Part shown: piece by piece, positions 16,076 to 24,924 of the stretch
Position numbering within the stretch: position 1 is the first letter of the stretch
Layout: the number at the start of each line of letters is the position of its first letter
Source of the DNA: an uncultured Prevotella sp.
GTDB taxonomy: Bacteria > Bacteroidota > Bacteroidia > Bacteroidales > Bacteroidaceae
Assembly (NCBI GenBank): GCA_905233825.1
Contig: CAJOFE010000007.1
Location: 1 to 54,313 of the forward strand
DNA length: 54,313 nucleotides
Direction: 5' to 3'
Translations under genes and position numbers: made by a program
The notes under the pieces: generated by a model
Seen by the model: only the letters and a program-made list of their open reading frames with translations
Database searches by the model: none
Told to the model about the DNA's origin: nothing

Positions 16076-17074
16076 ATGAAAAGGAGAATTGTATGTTGTG
16101 CCTTAGCCTCAATGTTCGCGTTGGCGGCCTCAGCACAGCGGGGATTTGGCGTGCGGAAGGACGTGCCGACGGACTCTATCCGAATGAGCGACCCGGCAGT
16201 GCTGCCCGACAAGAAGACGGGATTGTACTACATGACCGGCACGGGCGGCATGATGTGGCGCAGTGCAGACCTGAAGCTTTGGGAAGGGCCGTTTCGTGTG
16301 ACGGAATTTGAGGCCGATTCATGGATGGGACCTCGTCCGATGATATGGGCAGCAGAGCTGCACACCACGGGTGACGGCTGGTATTACTACTTTGCAACGT
16401 TCACCAACCAAGCAGTAAAGATCGACACCGTACGTGGCAACGTCATTGAGCGGAGAGCCTCGCAGGTGCTACGGGCTGATAATCCAATGGGGCCATACCA
16501 TGCCTTCGGCGACGCCACCTACCTGCCTGCAGACCGGCCTACCCTCGACGGTACCTTCTGGCGCGACACCGACGGCAAGCCCTACCTCGTGTTCTGCGGC
16601 GAGTGGCTGCAGAACTGGAACGGCACCATCGAGAAAATCGAACTCAAGCCCGACCTCAGCGGAACCATAGGCGAGCCGAAAGTACTCTTCCGAGCCAGCG
16701 ACTCCCCTTGGAGCCGCGAGAAGGACGAGCAGGGTAACATTACCTGGAACAAGGTGACCGACGGCCCGTACCTTTTCCGAACTGGCACAGGACGTCTCGG
16801 AATGCTCTGGACATCGTGGGTCTTCGATGTCTATACGCAAGGCGTGGCCTACTCTGAAAGCGGCACGCTCGACGGCCCGTGGGTACAAGAACCCGAGCCT
16901 ATCACCCCTCCGAACTACGGTCATTCGATGCTCTTCCAGCGCTTTGACGGCCAATGGATGATGTCTGTTCACAGTCACGCCAAGGATGCTCGGGGCCGAA
17001 CCGTGCGCATTCCTCACTTTTTTGAGGTTGATCTGAGCGGCGACAAGCTTATTATCAAAATAGAAAAACAATGA
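16076..17074 (+). CDS. secreted GH43-like five-bladed beta-propeller glycosidase
   Basis: A 332-residue protein with a signal peptide (to about residue 20, ending AASAQ). RMSDPAVLPDKKTGLYYM carries the GH43 general base (D39), and TLDGTFWRDTDGKPYL (about 156-171) the pKa-tuning Asp. At the place of the general acid, usually Glu in an EGP motif, this protein has VTDGPYLF (D229). Repeated blade motifs continue to the C-terminus (MSVHSHAKDARGRTVRIPHF). Arabinofuranosidase or xylosidase activity is the usual family role. The Asp at the acid position means the specificity or activity is uncertain. It is the last gene of the GH3 operon. Confidence 0.82.
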   Translation: MKRRIVCCALASMFALAASAQRGFGVRKDVPTDSIRMSDPAVLPDKKTGLYYMTGTGGMMWRSADLKLWEGPFRVTEFEADSWMGPRPMIWAAELHTTGDGWYYYFATFTNQAVKIDTVRGNVIERRASQVLRADNPMGPYHAFGDATYLPADRPTLDGTFWRDTDGKPYLVFCGEWLQNWNGTIEKIELKPDLSGTIGEPKVLFRASDSPWSREKDEQGNITWNKVTDGPYLFRTGTGRLGMLWTSWVFDVYTQGVAYSESGTLDGPWVQEPEPITPPNYGHSMLFQRFDGQWMMSVHSHAKDARGRTVRIPHFFEVDLSGDKLIIKIEKQ

Positions 17075-17182
17075 TTAGAAAAGCTAATAGAAGCGATATT
17101 CAGCGTAGCATTGAGTGTTGCATCAGGTGTAGCATCTTGTGATACGACCCGACTTGTATTGGATTCAAATTAAACTGTATAT

Positions 17183-18238
17183 ATGAAGAAGATTATCACT
17201 TACTTACTGGCTACGTTTGGGCTTACAACCGCCTGTGGCCAGAGTAATTTCGAGAATGTAGAAGTTAAGGATTTCTCTAAGCTTATAGAGGAACCTGGTG
17301 TCGTACTGCTTGATGTCCGTACCGCTGCTGAATATGCAGAGGGGCACATCGAGGGAGCCATTAACATCGACCAGGAACAAGGCGACTTCGTGGAGAAAGC
17401 AAAGGCAGCATTCTCTAATGATAAAAAGATTGCCGTCTATTGCCGCAGTGGCCGTCGCTCCGCAGATGCTGCTAACAAACTGGCTGCAGAAGGCTATCAA
17501 TGTGTGAACCTGAAAGGTGGTATCTTGGCATGGAAGGAGGCTAACCTGCCCGTCACGACCGAGACCTATGAGGTGGATGTTTTCAAGACCAAGAGCGGAA
17601 AGAGCGTGAAATTCCATGCCTTAGTACATGCCAGTATCCGTATTGAGTATGACGGGAAGGAGATAGAGATTGACCCCGTAACGAAATTGGGCAATAAGGT
17701 GATTGACTATGCTGCCATGCCCAAGGCCGACTATCTCTTCGTGACACACGAGCACGGCGACCATTTCGACAAAGAGGCTATCAAAATACTGTCTGGCGAG
17801 GAGACACGCTTCATTACCAATAAACGGTGTGCCGACATGTATGGCGCTGGCGAGGTGATGGCCAATGGCGACAAGATGCAGATAGCCGATGACTTCACGG
17901 TAGAAGCCGTTCCAGCCTACAACTCTACGGAAGGACGCACCCAGTTCCACCCCAAAGGACGTGACAACGGCTATATCCTGACCATCGACGGCCTGAGAAT
18001 CTATATTGCCGGTGATACGGAGGATATTCCCGAGATGGAATCCGTTAAGGACATTGACATCGCTTTCCTGCCTTGCAACCAACCCTATACGATGACTCCC
18101 GACCAACTGGTAAGGGCTGCAAAGATTATCAAGCCTAAAGTGATGTTCCCCTATCACTATGGACAGACAGATCTAAGCAGTGTTCCCGTTCAGCTCCAAG
18201 GCGATGGCATCGACGTGAGAATACGCCACTACGAATGA
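17183..18238 (+). CDS. lipoprotein fusing a rhodanese domain to a metallo-beta-lactamase-fold hydrolase
   Basis: A 351-residue protein. A lipobox TTAC (Cys18) predicts export and lipidation. Residues 25-125 are a rhodanese domain with active-site loop CRSGRRS (C87). Residues 140-351 are an MBL-fold domain with THEHGDHFD (H189, H191, D193, H194) and later GDTED and PYHYGQ metal ligands, closest in style to UlaG-like hydrolases. Known persulfide dioxygenase-rhodanese fusions have the MBL part first; here the order is reversed. It may process sulfur species or use the rhodanese module as a sensor. Upstream 108 bp contain three imperfect 12-mers (GTAGCATTGAGT-like). Confidence 0.85.
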   Translation: MKKIITYLLATFGLTTACGQSNFENVEVKDFSKLIEEPGVVLLDVRTAAEYAEGHIEGAINIDQEQGDFVEKAKAAFSNDKKIAVYCRSGRRSADAANKLAAEGYQCVNLKGGILAWKEANLPVTTETYEVDVFKTKSGKSVKFHALVHASIRIEYDGKEIEIDPVTKLGNKVIDYAAMPKADYLFVTHEHGDHFDKEAIKILSGEETRFITNKRCADMYGAGEVMANGDKMQIADDFTVEAVPAYNSTEGRTQFHPKGRDNGYILTIDGLRIYIAGDTEDIPEMESVKDIDIAFLPCNQPYTMTPDQLVRAAKIIKPKVMFPYHYGQTDLSSVPVQLQGDGIDVRIRHYE

Positions 18239-18275
18239 CCAATCCGTATCTCGAAAAAAGAAAAAGGCATTTTCT

Positions 18276-18307
18276 TTTGGTGTTTCGCTCGATTTTTACT
18301 ACTTTTG
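18276..18307 (+). promoter_or_regulatory. promoter of the GMP synthase gene
   Basis: TTTG (18276-18279), a 20-nt spacer and TACTTTTG (18300-18307) match the Bacteroidetes housekeeping promoter. The start codon lies 33 bases after the -7 element. Confidence 0.65.
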
Positions 18308-18339
18308 TGCCCAATATTCACTAAAACACAGAATTTAAT

Positions 18340-19323
18340 ATGAGTACAGGTAATGTAAGGCCAGCTGATATGGAGCGCATCACAACTCCTGCTTTGGCCA
18401 AGAAATTCATTGACGAACAGATTAAGGAGCTTCGTGCTCAGATTGGTGACAAGAAGGTGCTGCTGGCCCTGTCCGGCGGTGTTGATTCTTCGGTGGTGGC
18501 AGCGTTGTTGATTAAGGCTGTGGGAAAGCAGTTGGTATCAGTTCATGTGAATCACGGACTGCTGCGCAAGGGCGAGCCCGAACAGGTGGTACGCGTGTTC
18601 CGCGATGAGATGAACGCCAATCTGGTATATGTTGATGCTACCGACCGTTTTTTAGACAAACTGGCTGGAGTGGCCGACCCAGAGCAGAAGCGCAAGATTA
18701 TCGGAGCAGAGTTTATCCGTGTGTTTGAGGAGGAGGCTCGCAAGCTGGAGGGTATCAGTTTCCTGGCACAGGGCACCATCTATCCCGATATCATAGAGTC
18801 GGGTCCCGTGAAGTCTCACCACAATGTGGGTGGTCTGCCCGAGGACATGCAGTTTGAGCTGGTGGAGCCTATCAAACTATTGTTTAAGGACGAGGTTCGC
18901 GTAGTGGGTAAGGAACTCGGACTGCCTGACAATATGGTGTTCCGGCAGCCATTCCCCGGTCCTGGTCTAGGCGTTCGTTGCACAGGTGCCATCACGCGTG
19001 ACCGTCTGGAGGCTTTGCGCGAGAGCGATGCCATCTTGCGCGAGGAGTTTGCCAAGAATGGCCTGGAAGGTAAAGTATGGCAGTATTTTACCATCGTGCC
19101 GGACTATAAATCAACAGGCGTCAAGGAGAATAAGCGCAGTTGGGACTGGCCGGTCATCATTCGTGCCGTGAACACACGCGATGCTATGACTGCCACTATC
19201 GAGGAGATCCCCTACGAGTTACTTCACCATATCACCAAGCGGATTATCACCGAGGTTCCAGGCGTAAACAGGGTACTGTACGACCTGACGCCGAAACCTA
19301 CAGGTACGATAGAGTGGGAATAG
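18340..19323 (+). CDS. guaA: GMP synthase ATP-pyrophosphatase subunit (no glutaminase domain)
   Basis: A 327-residue protein. The PP-loop SGGVDSS (45-51) binds ATP and adenylates [15 protein letters not shown] and the C-terminal dimerisation domain ending [15 protein letters not shown] are diagnostic for GuaA. Full-length bacterial GuaA is about 510-520 residues because it starts with a roughly 190-residue class I glutaminase domain. That domain is absent, and nothing upstream in the region encodes it. The gene has its own consensus promoter and a strong terminator, so it looks like an intact two-subunit-type or ammonia-dependent enzyme and not a truncation. A separate glutaminase or a second full guaA elsewhere is likely. 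Confidence 0.88.
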   Translation: MSTGNVRPADMERITTPALAKKFIDEQIKELRAQIGDKKVLLALSGGVDSSVVAALLIKAVGKQLVSVHVNHGLLRKGEPEQVVRVFRDEMNANLVYVDATDRFLDKLAGVADPEQKRKIIGAEFIRVFEEEARKLEGISFLAQGTIYPDIIESGPVKSHHNVGGLPEDMQFELVEPIKLLFKDEVRVVGKELGLPDNMVFRQPFPGPGLGVRCTGAITRDRLEALRESDAILREEFAKNGLEGKVWQYFTIVPDYKSTGVKENKRSWDWPVIIRAVNTRDAMTATIEEIPYELLHHITKRIITEVPGVNRVLYDLTPKPTGTIEWE

Positions 19324-19359
19324 ATAAGGACTCTATTCGCTCCTTTTCTAAAAACATTT

Positions 19360-19387
19360 AAAGCCTCAACCGTTCAGTTGAGGCTTT
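19360..19387. terminator. bidirectional terminator between guaA and the surface-polymer locus
   Basis: AAAGCCTCAAC (19360-19370) pairs perfectly with GTTGAGGCTTT (19377-19387) around a 6-nt loop. A and T tracts on both sides let it end both the rightward guaA transcript and the leftward polymer operon, whose last gene stops at 19414. Confidence 0.85.
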
Positions 19388-19413
19388 AAATGTAAGGTGA
19401 TTATTACTAACCT

Positions 19414-20706
19414 TCATGATATGATTGCGTTCTTCATCGTTTCCACGATATGCCTAACATCATCATCACTCACATACGGTCCGGCAGGCAAGCACATACC
19501 CACTTTGAATATCTCCTCACTGACACCATTCACATAAGCCGGTGCATTCTTATACACTGGCTGCTTATGCATCGGCTTCCATACTGGTCGAGCCTCCACG
19601 CCAGCCAGATCTAACGCCACGCGCATCGCCTCAACATTATCATTCGGCTGACAATCCGTCGTCGCAGAATCTGCCACATGAATCACACCTGCAGCACCAC
19701 CAACGGCACCTTGCACAATGGTCTTATAGGCATTCTCCTGACCTTTAATCTTCACTTCAGGGTCAATAGTAATGGTGCAAAGCCAATAGTTTGAGTCATA
19801 CTCGCCCGTTGCAGGTTGCTCGTGAACGTGAATACCAGAAACATCCTTCAGCAAATTCTTGTACATTTTCTGCACATGCTTATGATGCGCGATGTGATCA
19901 TTCACAATCGTCATCTGTCCTCGTCCAATACCAGCACAGATATTACTCATACGATAATTATACCCTATCTTCTCATGCTGATAGTAGGGATAACTCTCAC
20001 GATACTGCGTGGCATACATCATAATCTCCCGCCAAGCATCCTCATCAGGAGTAATCAGTGCGCCTCCGCCCGAAGTGGTAATCATCTTGTTACCATTGAA
20101 GCTGAGCACACCATATTTACCAAACGTGCCCAGCACCTGACCGTTAAACTTAGAGCCAAAGCCTTCTGCAGCATCCTCAATCACGGGGATATCGTAGCGG
20201 TTAGCTATCTCCATGATGCGGTCAATCTTGTACGGCATACCATACAAAGCAACTGGCACAATAGCCTTCGGCTTCTTTCCCGTCTTTGCAATCCTATCCT
20301 TAATCGCCACCTCCAGCAACTCAGGATCCATATTCCAAGTATCCTTCTCAGAATCAATAAAGACAGGCGTAGCACCTAAGTAGGTAATTGGATGCGAAGA
20401 GGCACAGAAGGTAAAACTCTGCACGCACACCTCATCTCCAGGCTTCACACCACAGGCAATCAGTGCCAGATGCACAGCCGAAGTACCGCTCGACAGCGCC
20501 ACCACCCGTTTATTCAGGCTTTCCTCGCCTTTTGAAGATGAATCAGGGATGAGGTTTACGAACTCTTCAAGATCTTTCTCAAAACCATTGACGTTAGGTC
20601 CCAACGGGACCACCCAGTTCGTATCAAACGCCTCTTGAACATACTTTTGCTCCATGCCATTCTCCGACATATGAGCTAAACAAAGATAAATTCTCTTATT
20701 TGTCAT
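19414..20706 (-). CDS. DegT/DnrJ/EryC1 sugar aminotransferase (PglE-like)
   Basis: A 430-residue PLP-dependent aminotransferase. EDAAEGFGSKFNGQVLGTFG precedes FNGNKMITTSGGG, whose Lys forms the PLP Schiff base. ALSSGTSAVHLAL is the N-terminal phosphate-binding segment. The substrate is normally a nucleotide-activated 4-keto-6-deoxy sugar, giving a 4-amino sugar. Immediately upstream in the operon is the membrane 4,6-dehydratase that would make that ketosugar. Together they resemble the PglF-PglE steps to UDP-4-amino-4,6-dideoxy-GlcNAc (the bacillosamine route). It is the last gene of the locus, followed by a strong terminator. Confidence 0.9.
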   Translation of the reverse strand: MTNKRIYLCLAHMSENGMEQKYVQEAFDTNWVVPLGPNVNGFEKDLEEFVNLIPDSSSKGEESLNKRVVALSSGTSAVHLALIACGVKPGDEVCVQSFTFCASSHPITYLGATPVFIDSEKDTWNMDPELLEVAIKDRIAKTGKKPKAIVPVALYGMPYKIDRIMEIANRYDIPVIEDAAEGFGSKFNGQVLGTFGKYGVLSFNGNKMITTSGGGALITPDEDAWREIMMYATQYRESYPYYQHEKIGYNYRMSNICAGIGRGQMTIVNDHIAHHKHVQKMYKNLLKDVSGIHVHEQPATGEYDSNYWLCTITIDPEVKIKGQENAYKTIVQGAVGGAAGVIHVADSATTDCQPNDNVEAMRVALDLAGVEARPVWKPMHKQPVYKNAPAYVNGVSEEIFKVGMCLPAGPYVSDDDVRHIVETMKNAIIS

Positions 20707-20731
20707 TTCTTTATAGTCTTCTCATTTCTTA

Positions 20732-22669
20732 TCAAGCATTGTTATCTAATTTCTCGTATTTAGAATTATTGCTTTTATATTCCGGCACAATTTCTTTCAT
20801 CTTCTTTACGGTCGCCATGTCGTCGTACTGCTTCGACAACTCAATCAGTTCATTAATCTGGCGACTCACTTCCTCGTAGTCGTACTCACGCACCTCGGCG
20901 ATGCGGATCTTCTTATGGAAGGTCGGTTTGGTATTCTCCTTGTCATTGAGCACTTCCTCGTAGAGCTTCTCGCCCTCGCGGAGGCCTGTATATTCAATCT
21001 TCACATTCTTGGCACCCGACAGACGGATCATCCTCTCTGCCAGATCGGCAATCTTCACCGGTTTGCCCATGTCGAACACGAATATCTCGCCGCCATGACC
21101 TTTCGTACCAGCCTCCAACACCAATTTGCAAGCCTCAGGAATCAGCATGAAATAGCGGACGATACGCTGGTCAGTCACAGTAACAGGACCACCATGCTTA
21201 ATCTGCTTATTGAACAAGGGAATCACGGAACCGTTGGAACCCAGCACATTACCAAAACGGGTAGTCACAAACTGCGTCTTGCTGTTTTTGCTCAATGCCT
21301 GAACATAAATCTCACAGATGCGCTTTGAGCAGCCCATAACGTTCGTGGGGTTCACGGCTTTGTCGGTAGATACCATCACGAACTTCTTCACACCGTATTT
21401 GTCGGCCAGATCGGCAATGACTTTCGTACCATAGATATTGTTCTGCACAGCCTCCGAGGGATTATTCTCCATCATCGGCACATGCTTATATGCAGCAGCA
21501 TGGAACACATAGTCAGGACGGAATTCAGAGAAGATCTTTTCCATTCGCTCCTCCTTGCAGATGCTAGTCACCACGGTCTCTGCCGGGACATCCGGGAACT
21601 CACGTGACATCATCAGACGGATGTCGTGCTCGGGCGTTTCTGCCTGATCGATCAGCATCATGGCCTCAGGCTTATAGGTCGCAATCTGCCTGACCAGTTC
21701 ACTGCCGATACTGCCGGCTGCACCAGTAATCAGCACACGCTGGCCACTCAACAGTTCGCCCATCGATTTCATGTCAACCTGGATCTCATCACGGGGCAAA
21801 AGGTCCTCAACACTCACCTCCTTGATTTGGATCTCCTCCTGCAGCTCGCCATCTTTTACGTCCAGCTCCTTGACATTCTGCGACATAAAAATCTTCACGC
21901 CTTCATTGATTAATTTATCCTGAAGTTCCTGATCGTCTCGGAATTCTTTGATATTCTGAGGTGCTACCAGAATGGCAGAAATCCCAGACCTATCGACAAT
22001 CTTCAGAATATCATCCAAAGGGTTATACACCTTTTCACCCATAATCAGGTTGTTTTTATAACTGGTATCGTCAGAGATAAAGCCCTTGATGACAAAACGC
22101 CTGGGTGTTTGGGAACGGACATACTTCGCAAGACCTATGCAGCCGTCCATCGAACCATAGACCAGCACCCTCTGGGCTCGGATATCTTTATTGATGACCT
22201 CATATAACGTCTTAACCAAAACACGTACTAACCACATCAGGAGTGTACCTATAAGATACATCTGGCAAATATTGCGGAAATGGAGATTATAGAACCAATC
22301 CTCAGGAAAAGATCTCACCATAAAGTGTAAAGGAAAGGCAATCACCAATGACACAAGACTGGCGTAGAACACCCTTGTGAGGTCAACGAATGACGAATAG
22401 CGGATAATACCAGCGTAGGTATGAAACATCCTGGCTCCCACAATGCTCGGCAAAGCATAGACAAAAAGCGTCTGCAACAGTTTCGACTGGTCAAAAGTAA
22501 TTTTCTGCCTATATACGAATATCCAATACGTCAAGACGCCAGCAAGCATCAAAAGGAAAAAATCAAGCAGAAAAATGCACCAATAGGGCAAACTTTTTTT
22601 ATTAAAATACCAGTTCAGCAGTTTATTAATCGGATTCATAAATTTTTCACAAACGCGCTTCTTTAGCAT
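20732..22669 (-). CDS. membrane nucleotide-sugar 4,6-dehydratase (PglF/CapD/FlaA1-like)
   Basis: About 635-645 residues. The N-terminus has four hydrophobic segments (first about residues 28-52). A CoA-binding-like Rossmann domain follows (about 160-270), then an extended SDR domain with GAAGSIGSELVRQ (NAD binding), VSTDKAVNP and MGCSKRICE in place of a Tyr-x-x-x-Lys pair, as in PglF-type dehydratases. It would convert UDP-GlcNAc to UDP-4-keto-6-deoxy-GlcNAc at the inner membrane, supplying the aminotransferase encoded 25 bp downstream. Starts at 22669 or at the second ATG (22639) are both possible; relatives usually begin close to the latter. Confidence 0.92.
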   Translation of the reverse strand: MLKKRVCEKFMNPINKLLNWYFNKKSLPYWCIFLLDFFLLMLAGVLTYWIFVYRQKITFDQSKLLQTLFVYALPSIVGARMFHTYAGIIRYSSFVDLTRVFYASLVSLVIAFPLHFMVRSFPEDWFYNLHFRNICQMYLIGTLLMWLVRVLVKTLYEVINKDIRAQRVLVYGSMDGCIGLAKYVRSQTPRRFVIKGFISDDTSYKNNLIMGEKVYNPLDDILKIVDRSGISAILVAPQNIKEFRDDQELQDKLINEGVKIFMSQNVKELDVKDGELQEEIQIKEVSVEDLLPRDEIQVDMKSMGELLSGQRVLITGAAGSIGSELVRQIATYKPEAMMLIDQAETPEHDIRLMMSREFPDVPAETVVTSICKEERMEKIFSEFRPDYVFHAAAYKHVPMMENNPSEAVQNNIYGTKVIADLADKYGVKKFVMVSTDKAVNPTNVMGCSKRICEIYVQALSKNSKTQFVTTRFGNVLGSNGSVIPLFNKQIKHGGPVTVTDQRIVRYFMLIPEACKLVLEAGTKGHGGEIFVFDMGKPVKIADLAERMIRLSGAKNVKIEYTGLREGEKLYEEVLNDKENTKPTFHKKIRIAEVREYDYEEVSRQINELIELSKQYDDMATVKKMKEIVPEYKSNNSKYEKLDNNA

Positions 22670-22738
22670 TTTTCGCCACTTAAAGCGTCTTAATTATTTA
22701 AAATTCTAATTATTTAACACAATAGTCACGGTAATATA

Positions 22739-23914
22739 TTATTCTTCTTTCACCTTCAGCAGGCCGAGCTTCTTTTTAAGTACAGACCAAGCGTATTTAA
22801 GGGAAAGCAGGAAATAAGACTCACCAGCATATACAATCTTGTGCTTCCAACGATTACCGAGGAAAGACTTCGTTTCATATATAAAGTAATGGATGCTATT
22901 CTTTTTATGGGGATTGGTGTCTGGAGGAAACACAATACTCTCCCACACCTTATCAGTATGCTCATTCGCCACAGGCGTTATCGGCACATCAGGAAATGCT
23001 ATCTGGTAATGCTGTCGTATCAATTCCATGATAATCCCGACGAACTCCTTCATTCCCGACTGCTCATATAACGAGGTGACACGATTCCAATCCACATCCT
23101 TGGCATGATATTTCAAGAAAAGGATCCAGTCATTCAACATCCTCAGAGGAATAGACTCACTGACAAAATGAGCCGACATGTGTCGCATCAGGAAAACAGC
23201 ATTCATCGTAGGCGTCATCACATAGACATTCTCCACGTGATTATTCAGGAAGGTAGCTTTCATGCTTCTCCCTTCCTCTTGTGCCATCTTTTTCAACTCA
23301 TCATCAAGCACCAGATTCAGCCGATGATTCAAACGCTCCACGAAATCATAGTGATTTTCCAACAAGACGCCATGTAAAGTAGCCTCCGTGTTATGATGAT
23401 AATAAGGTCTGTTCTTGATGCCATGCCGTTCCATCACCTCCACCCCTTTTTTCCATTCACCATAGAGGTAGAAATCAATATCGCTAAACATCCTCCATTC
23501 CGGAGTCGGATACAGCTGTGCCAAAGCTGCGCCTTTGAAAACCATCATATCCATTCCTTCTTCAGCAAACATCTCTGCCAGTTCACCGATGGTTTGTACG
23601 CGGATCTGATAGTGTTGCCTATTGCCCTGTGCAATGACATACCATTTCAGTATTACTTTCCTAACATCCTGATTTTCGACCTTTCTCCCCTCAAACAACT
23701 GCATGACAACAGGAAGAACACCATGCATTGAAGCTATGGACAGAAGTTTTTCCCATTCTCCTACCGACAGCTCTGGCAGTTGGTAATCAGAAGCCCAAGT
23801 CTTGTCTGCAAACAACACCTGGGCGCATATCTCAACTATTATCTCGATTATCCTCTCCTGCTTATTTGTTTTCATCATCAATCCACGTATAATATGTGAG
23901 ATGCCATTTAGCAT
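22739..23914 (-). CDS. nucleotidyltransferase-fold family protein (NTP_transf_5 type)
   Basis: About 375-391 residues; the MM pair at residues 13-14 may be the true start. MMVFKGAALAQLYPTPEWRMFSDIDFYL contains the KG, then an R-x-x-x-D-I-D signature of the PF14907 nucleotidyltransferase-like family found in polysaccharide loci, with D-x-D as probable metal ligands. Members of this family have no settled reaction and probably transfer a nucleotidyl or phosphoryl group. Sitting between an acyltransferase and the 4,6-dehydratase, it is presumably part of polymer modification. No membrane segments are seen. Confidence 0.7.
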   Translation of the reverse strand: MLNGISHIIRGLMMKTNKQERIIEIIVEICAQVLFADKTWASDYQLPELSVGEWEKLLSIASMHGVLPVVMQLFEGRKVENQDVRKVILKWYVIAQGNRQHYQIRVQTIGELAEMFAEEGMDMMVFKGAALAQLYPTPEWRMFSDIDFYLYGEWKKGVEVMERHGIKNRPYYHHNTEATLHGVLLENHYDFVERLNHRLNLVLDDELKKMAQEEGRSMKATFLNNHVENVYVMTPTMNAVFLMRHMSAHFVSESIPLRMLNDWILFLKYHAKDVDWNRVTSLYEQSGMKEFVGIIMELIRQHYQIAFPDVPITPVANEHTDKVWESIVFPPDTNPHKKNSIHYFIYETKSFLGNRWKHKIVYAGESYFLLSLKYAWSVLKKKLGLLKVKEE

Positions 23915-23938
23915 TATTACAAATTCCTCACGCCCATG

Positions 23939-24913
23939 TTATTTCATTTTGAATGATTTATATGTTCTTGCCAAGAAAATGAATAATGAACAATAAAGCA
24001 ACGCCAACAATATAGCAATCCAAATATTGAATGATATCCCAATTTGTGGAAATATTTCTTTCCCAAATACAACTAAAAAAGTATGTCCTACATATATCCA
24101 TAGGGTATAAACACCATACTTTGCTACTTTCTCAATGCATTTTATATTCCGCGAAATATTAATTATCGACAAAGACAGACATAATCCAATAACCGATTGT
24201 TCAATGCGTAATATTGTATCATGAAAATCATTATAATATTCCCTTGGTTGAAATAGTGATAAGTCTTTTGAAATTATAAAACAAATAGCTATTATAATGA
24301 ACGGAACCCAAATGGGCACTCGTTCTAATTTGCTCATCAAGTCTCGTTTCTTGAATATAAGACCTAAAACAAAGAACGGAAGGAAAGAAAATGACCTTTG
24401 AAATGAAAATGCGTGTCCTATCGGTATGAATCCAGAAGCTATAGATAGCAATATTGAAACAACAAGCAACGTCACGTCATTACACTTATTGAATATATGC
24501 CATGTAGCAAGTCTCCAATATATCAAGCTTAATAAATACCATAAGGCAAATCTCGGACAATATATATCAACAAAAGACAAACATGGCCTTATAGAAAATG
24601 GTTCTTTATTAATGCTGCAAGATATATAATGAATTCCACAATCTAAGACAACATGTCCCAATTGGGCAAATATGTAAATTAATGCTATTTTTTTTAGCCA
24701 TTTAATTTGTTTTTTCTTATCATTCTTTAGAGAGGTAAAATAACCCGATAAGAACACAAAAACTGGCATATGGAATGAATATATATAGTTTTTCAATTCT
24801 AAACCATAGTCATCAAAATTTAAGTGTCCCAAGACTACAAGAAAAATCATGATGAATTTCAAGCCGTCCAGGTTATTATCTCTTTTCATAATGATATTAT
24901 TGGCATTCTCCAT
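23939..24913 (-). CDS. acyltransferase 3 family (OafA/NodX-like) membrane protein
   Basis: About 325 residues. It starts NNLDGLKFIMIFLVVLGHL, the R/D-x-L-x-x-L-x-x-x-x-V-x-x-x-H signature of the acyltransferase_3 family with the catalytic His in the first membrane segment. About ten hydrophobic segments follow (for example LKNYIYSFHMPVFVFLSGYF). These integral proteins move acetyl or other acyl groups onto surface glycans across the inner membrane. The region is more AT-rich than the neighbouring genes, suggesting separate acquisition. Start is ATG 24913, or 24889 giving MKRDNNLDG. Confidence 0.85.
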   Translation of the reverse strand: MENANNIIMKRDNNLDGLKFIMIFLVVLGHLNFDDYGLELKNYIYSFHMPVFVFLSGYFTSLKNDKKKQIKWLKKIALIYIFAQLGHVVLDCGIHYISCSINKEPFSIRPCLSFVDIYCPRFALWYLLSLIYWRLATWHIFNKCNDVTLLVVSILLSIASGFIPIGHAFSFQRSFSFLPFFVLGLIFKKRDLMSKLERVPIWVPFIIIAICFIISKDLSLFQPREYYNDFHDTILRIEQSVIGLCLSLSIINISRNIKCIEKVAKYGVYTLWIYVGHTFLVVFGKEIFPQIGISFNIWIAILLALLYCSLFIFLARTYKSFKMK

Positions 24914-24924
24914 GAACAATATAA

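Noticed and set aside
16469..17071. Minus-strand open frame of 200 codons opposite the GH43-like gene
   Set aside because: High-GC third positions of the real gene create long antisense frames here; the plus-strand frame has a signal peptide and glycosidase motifs.
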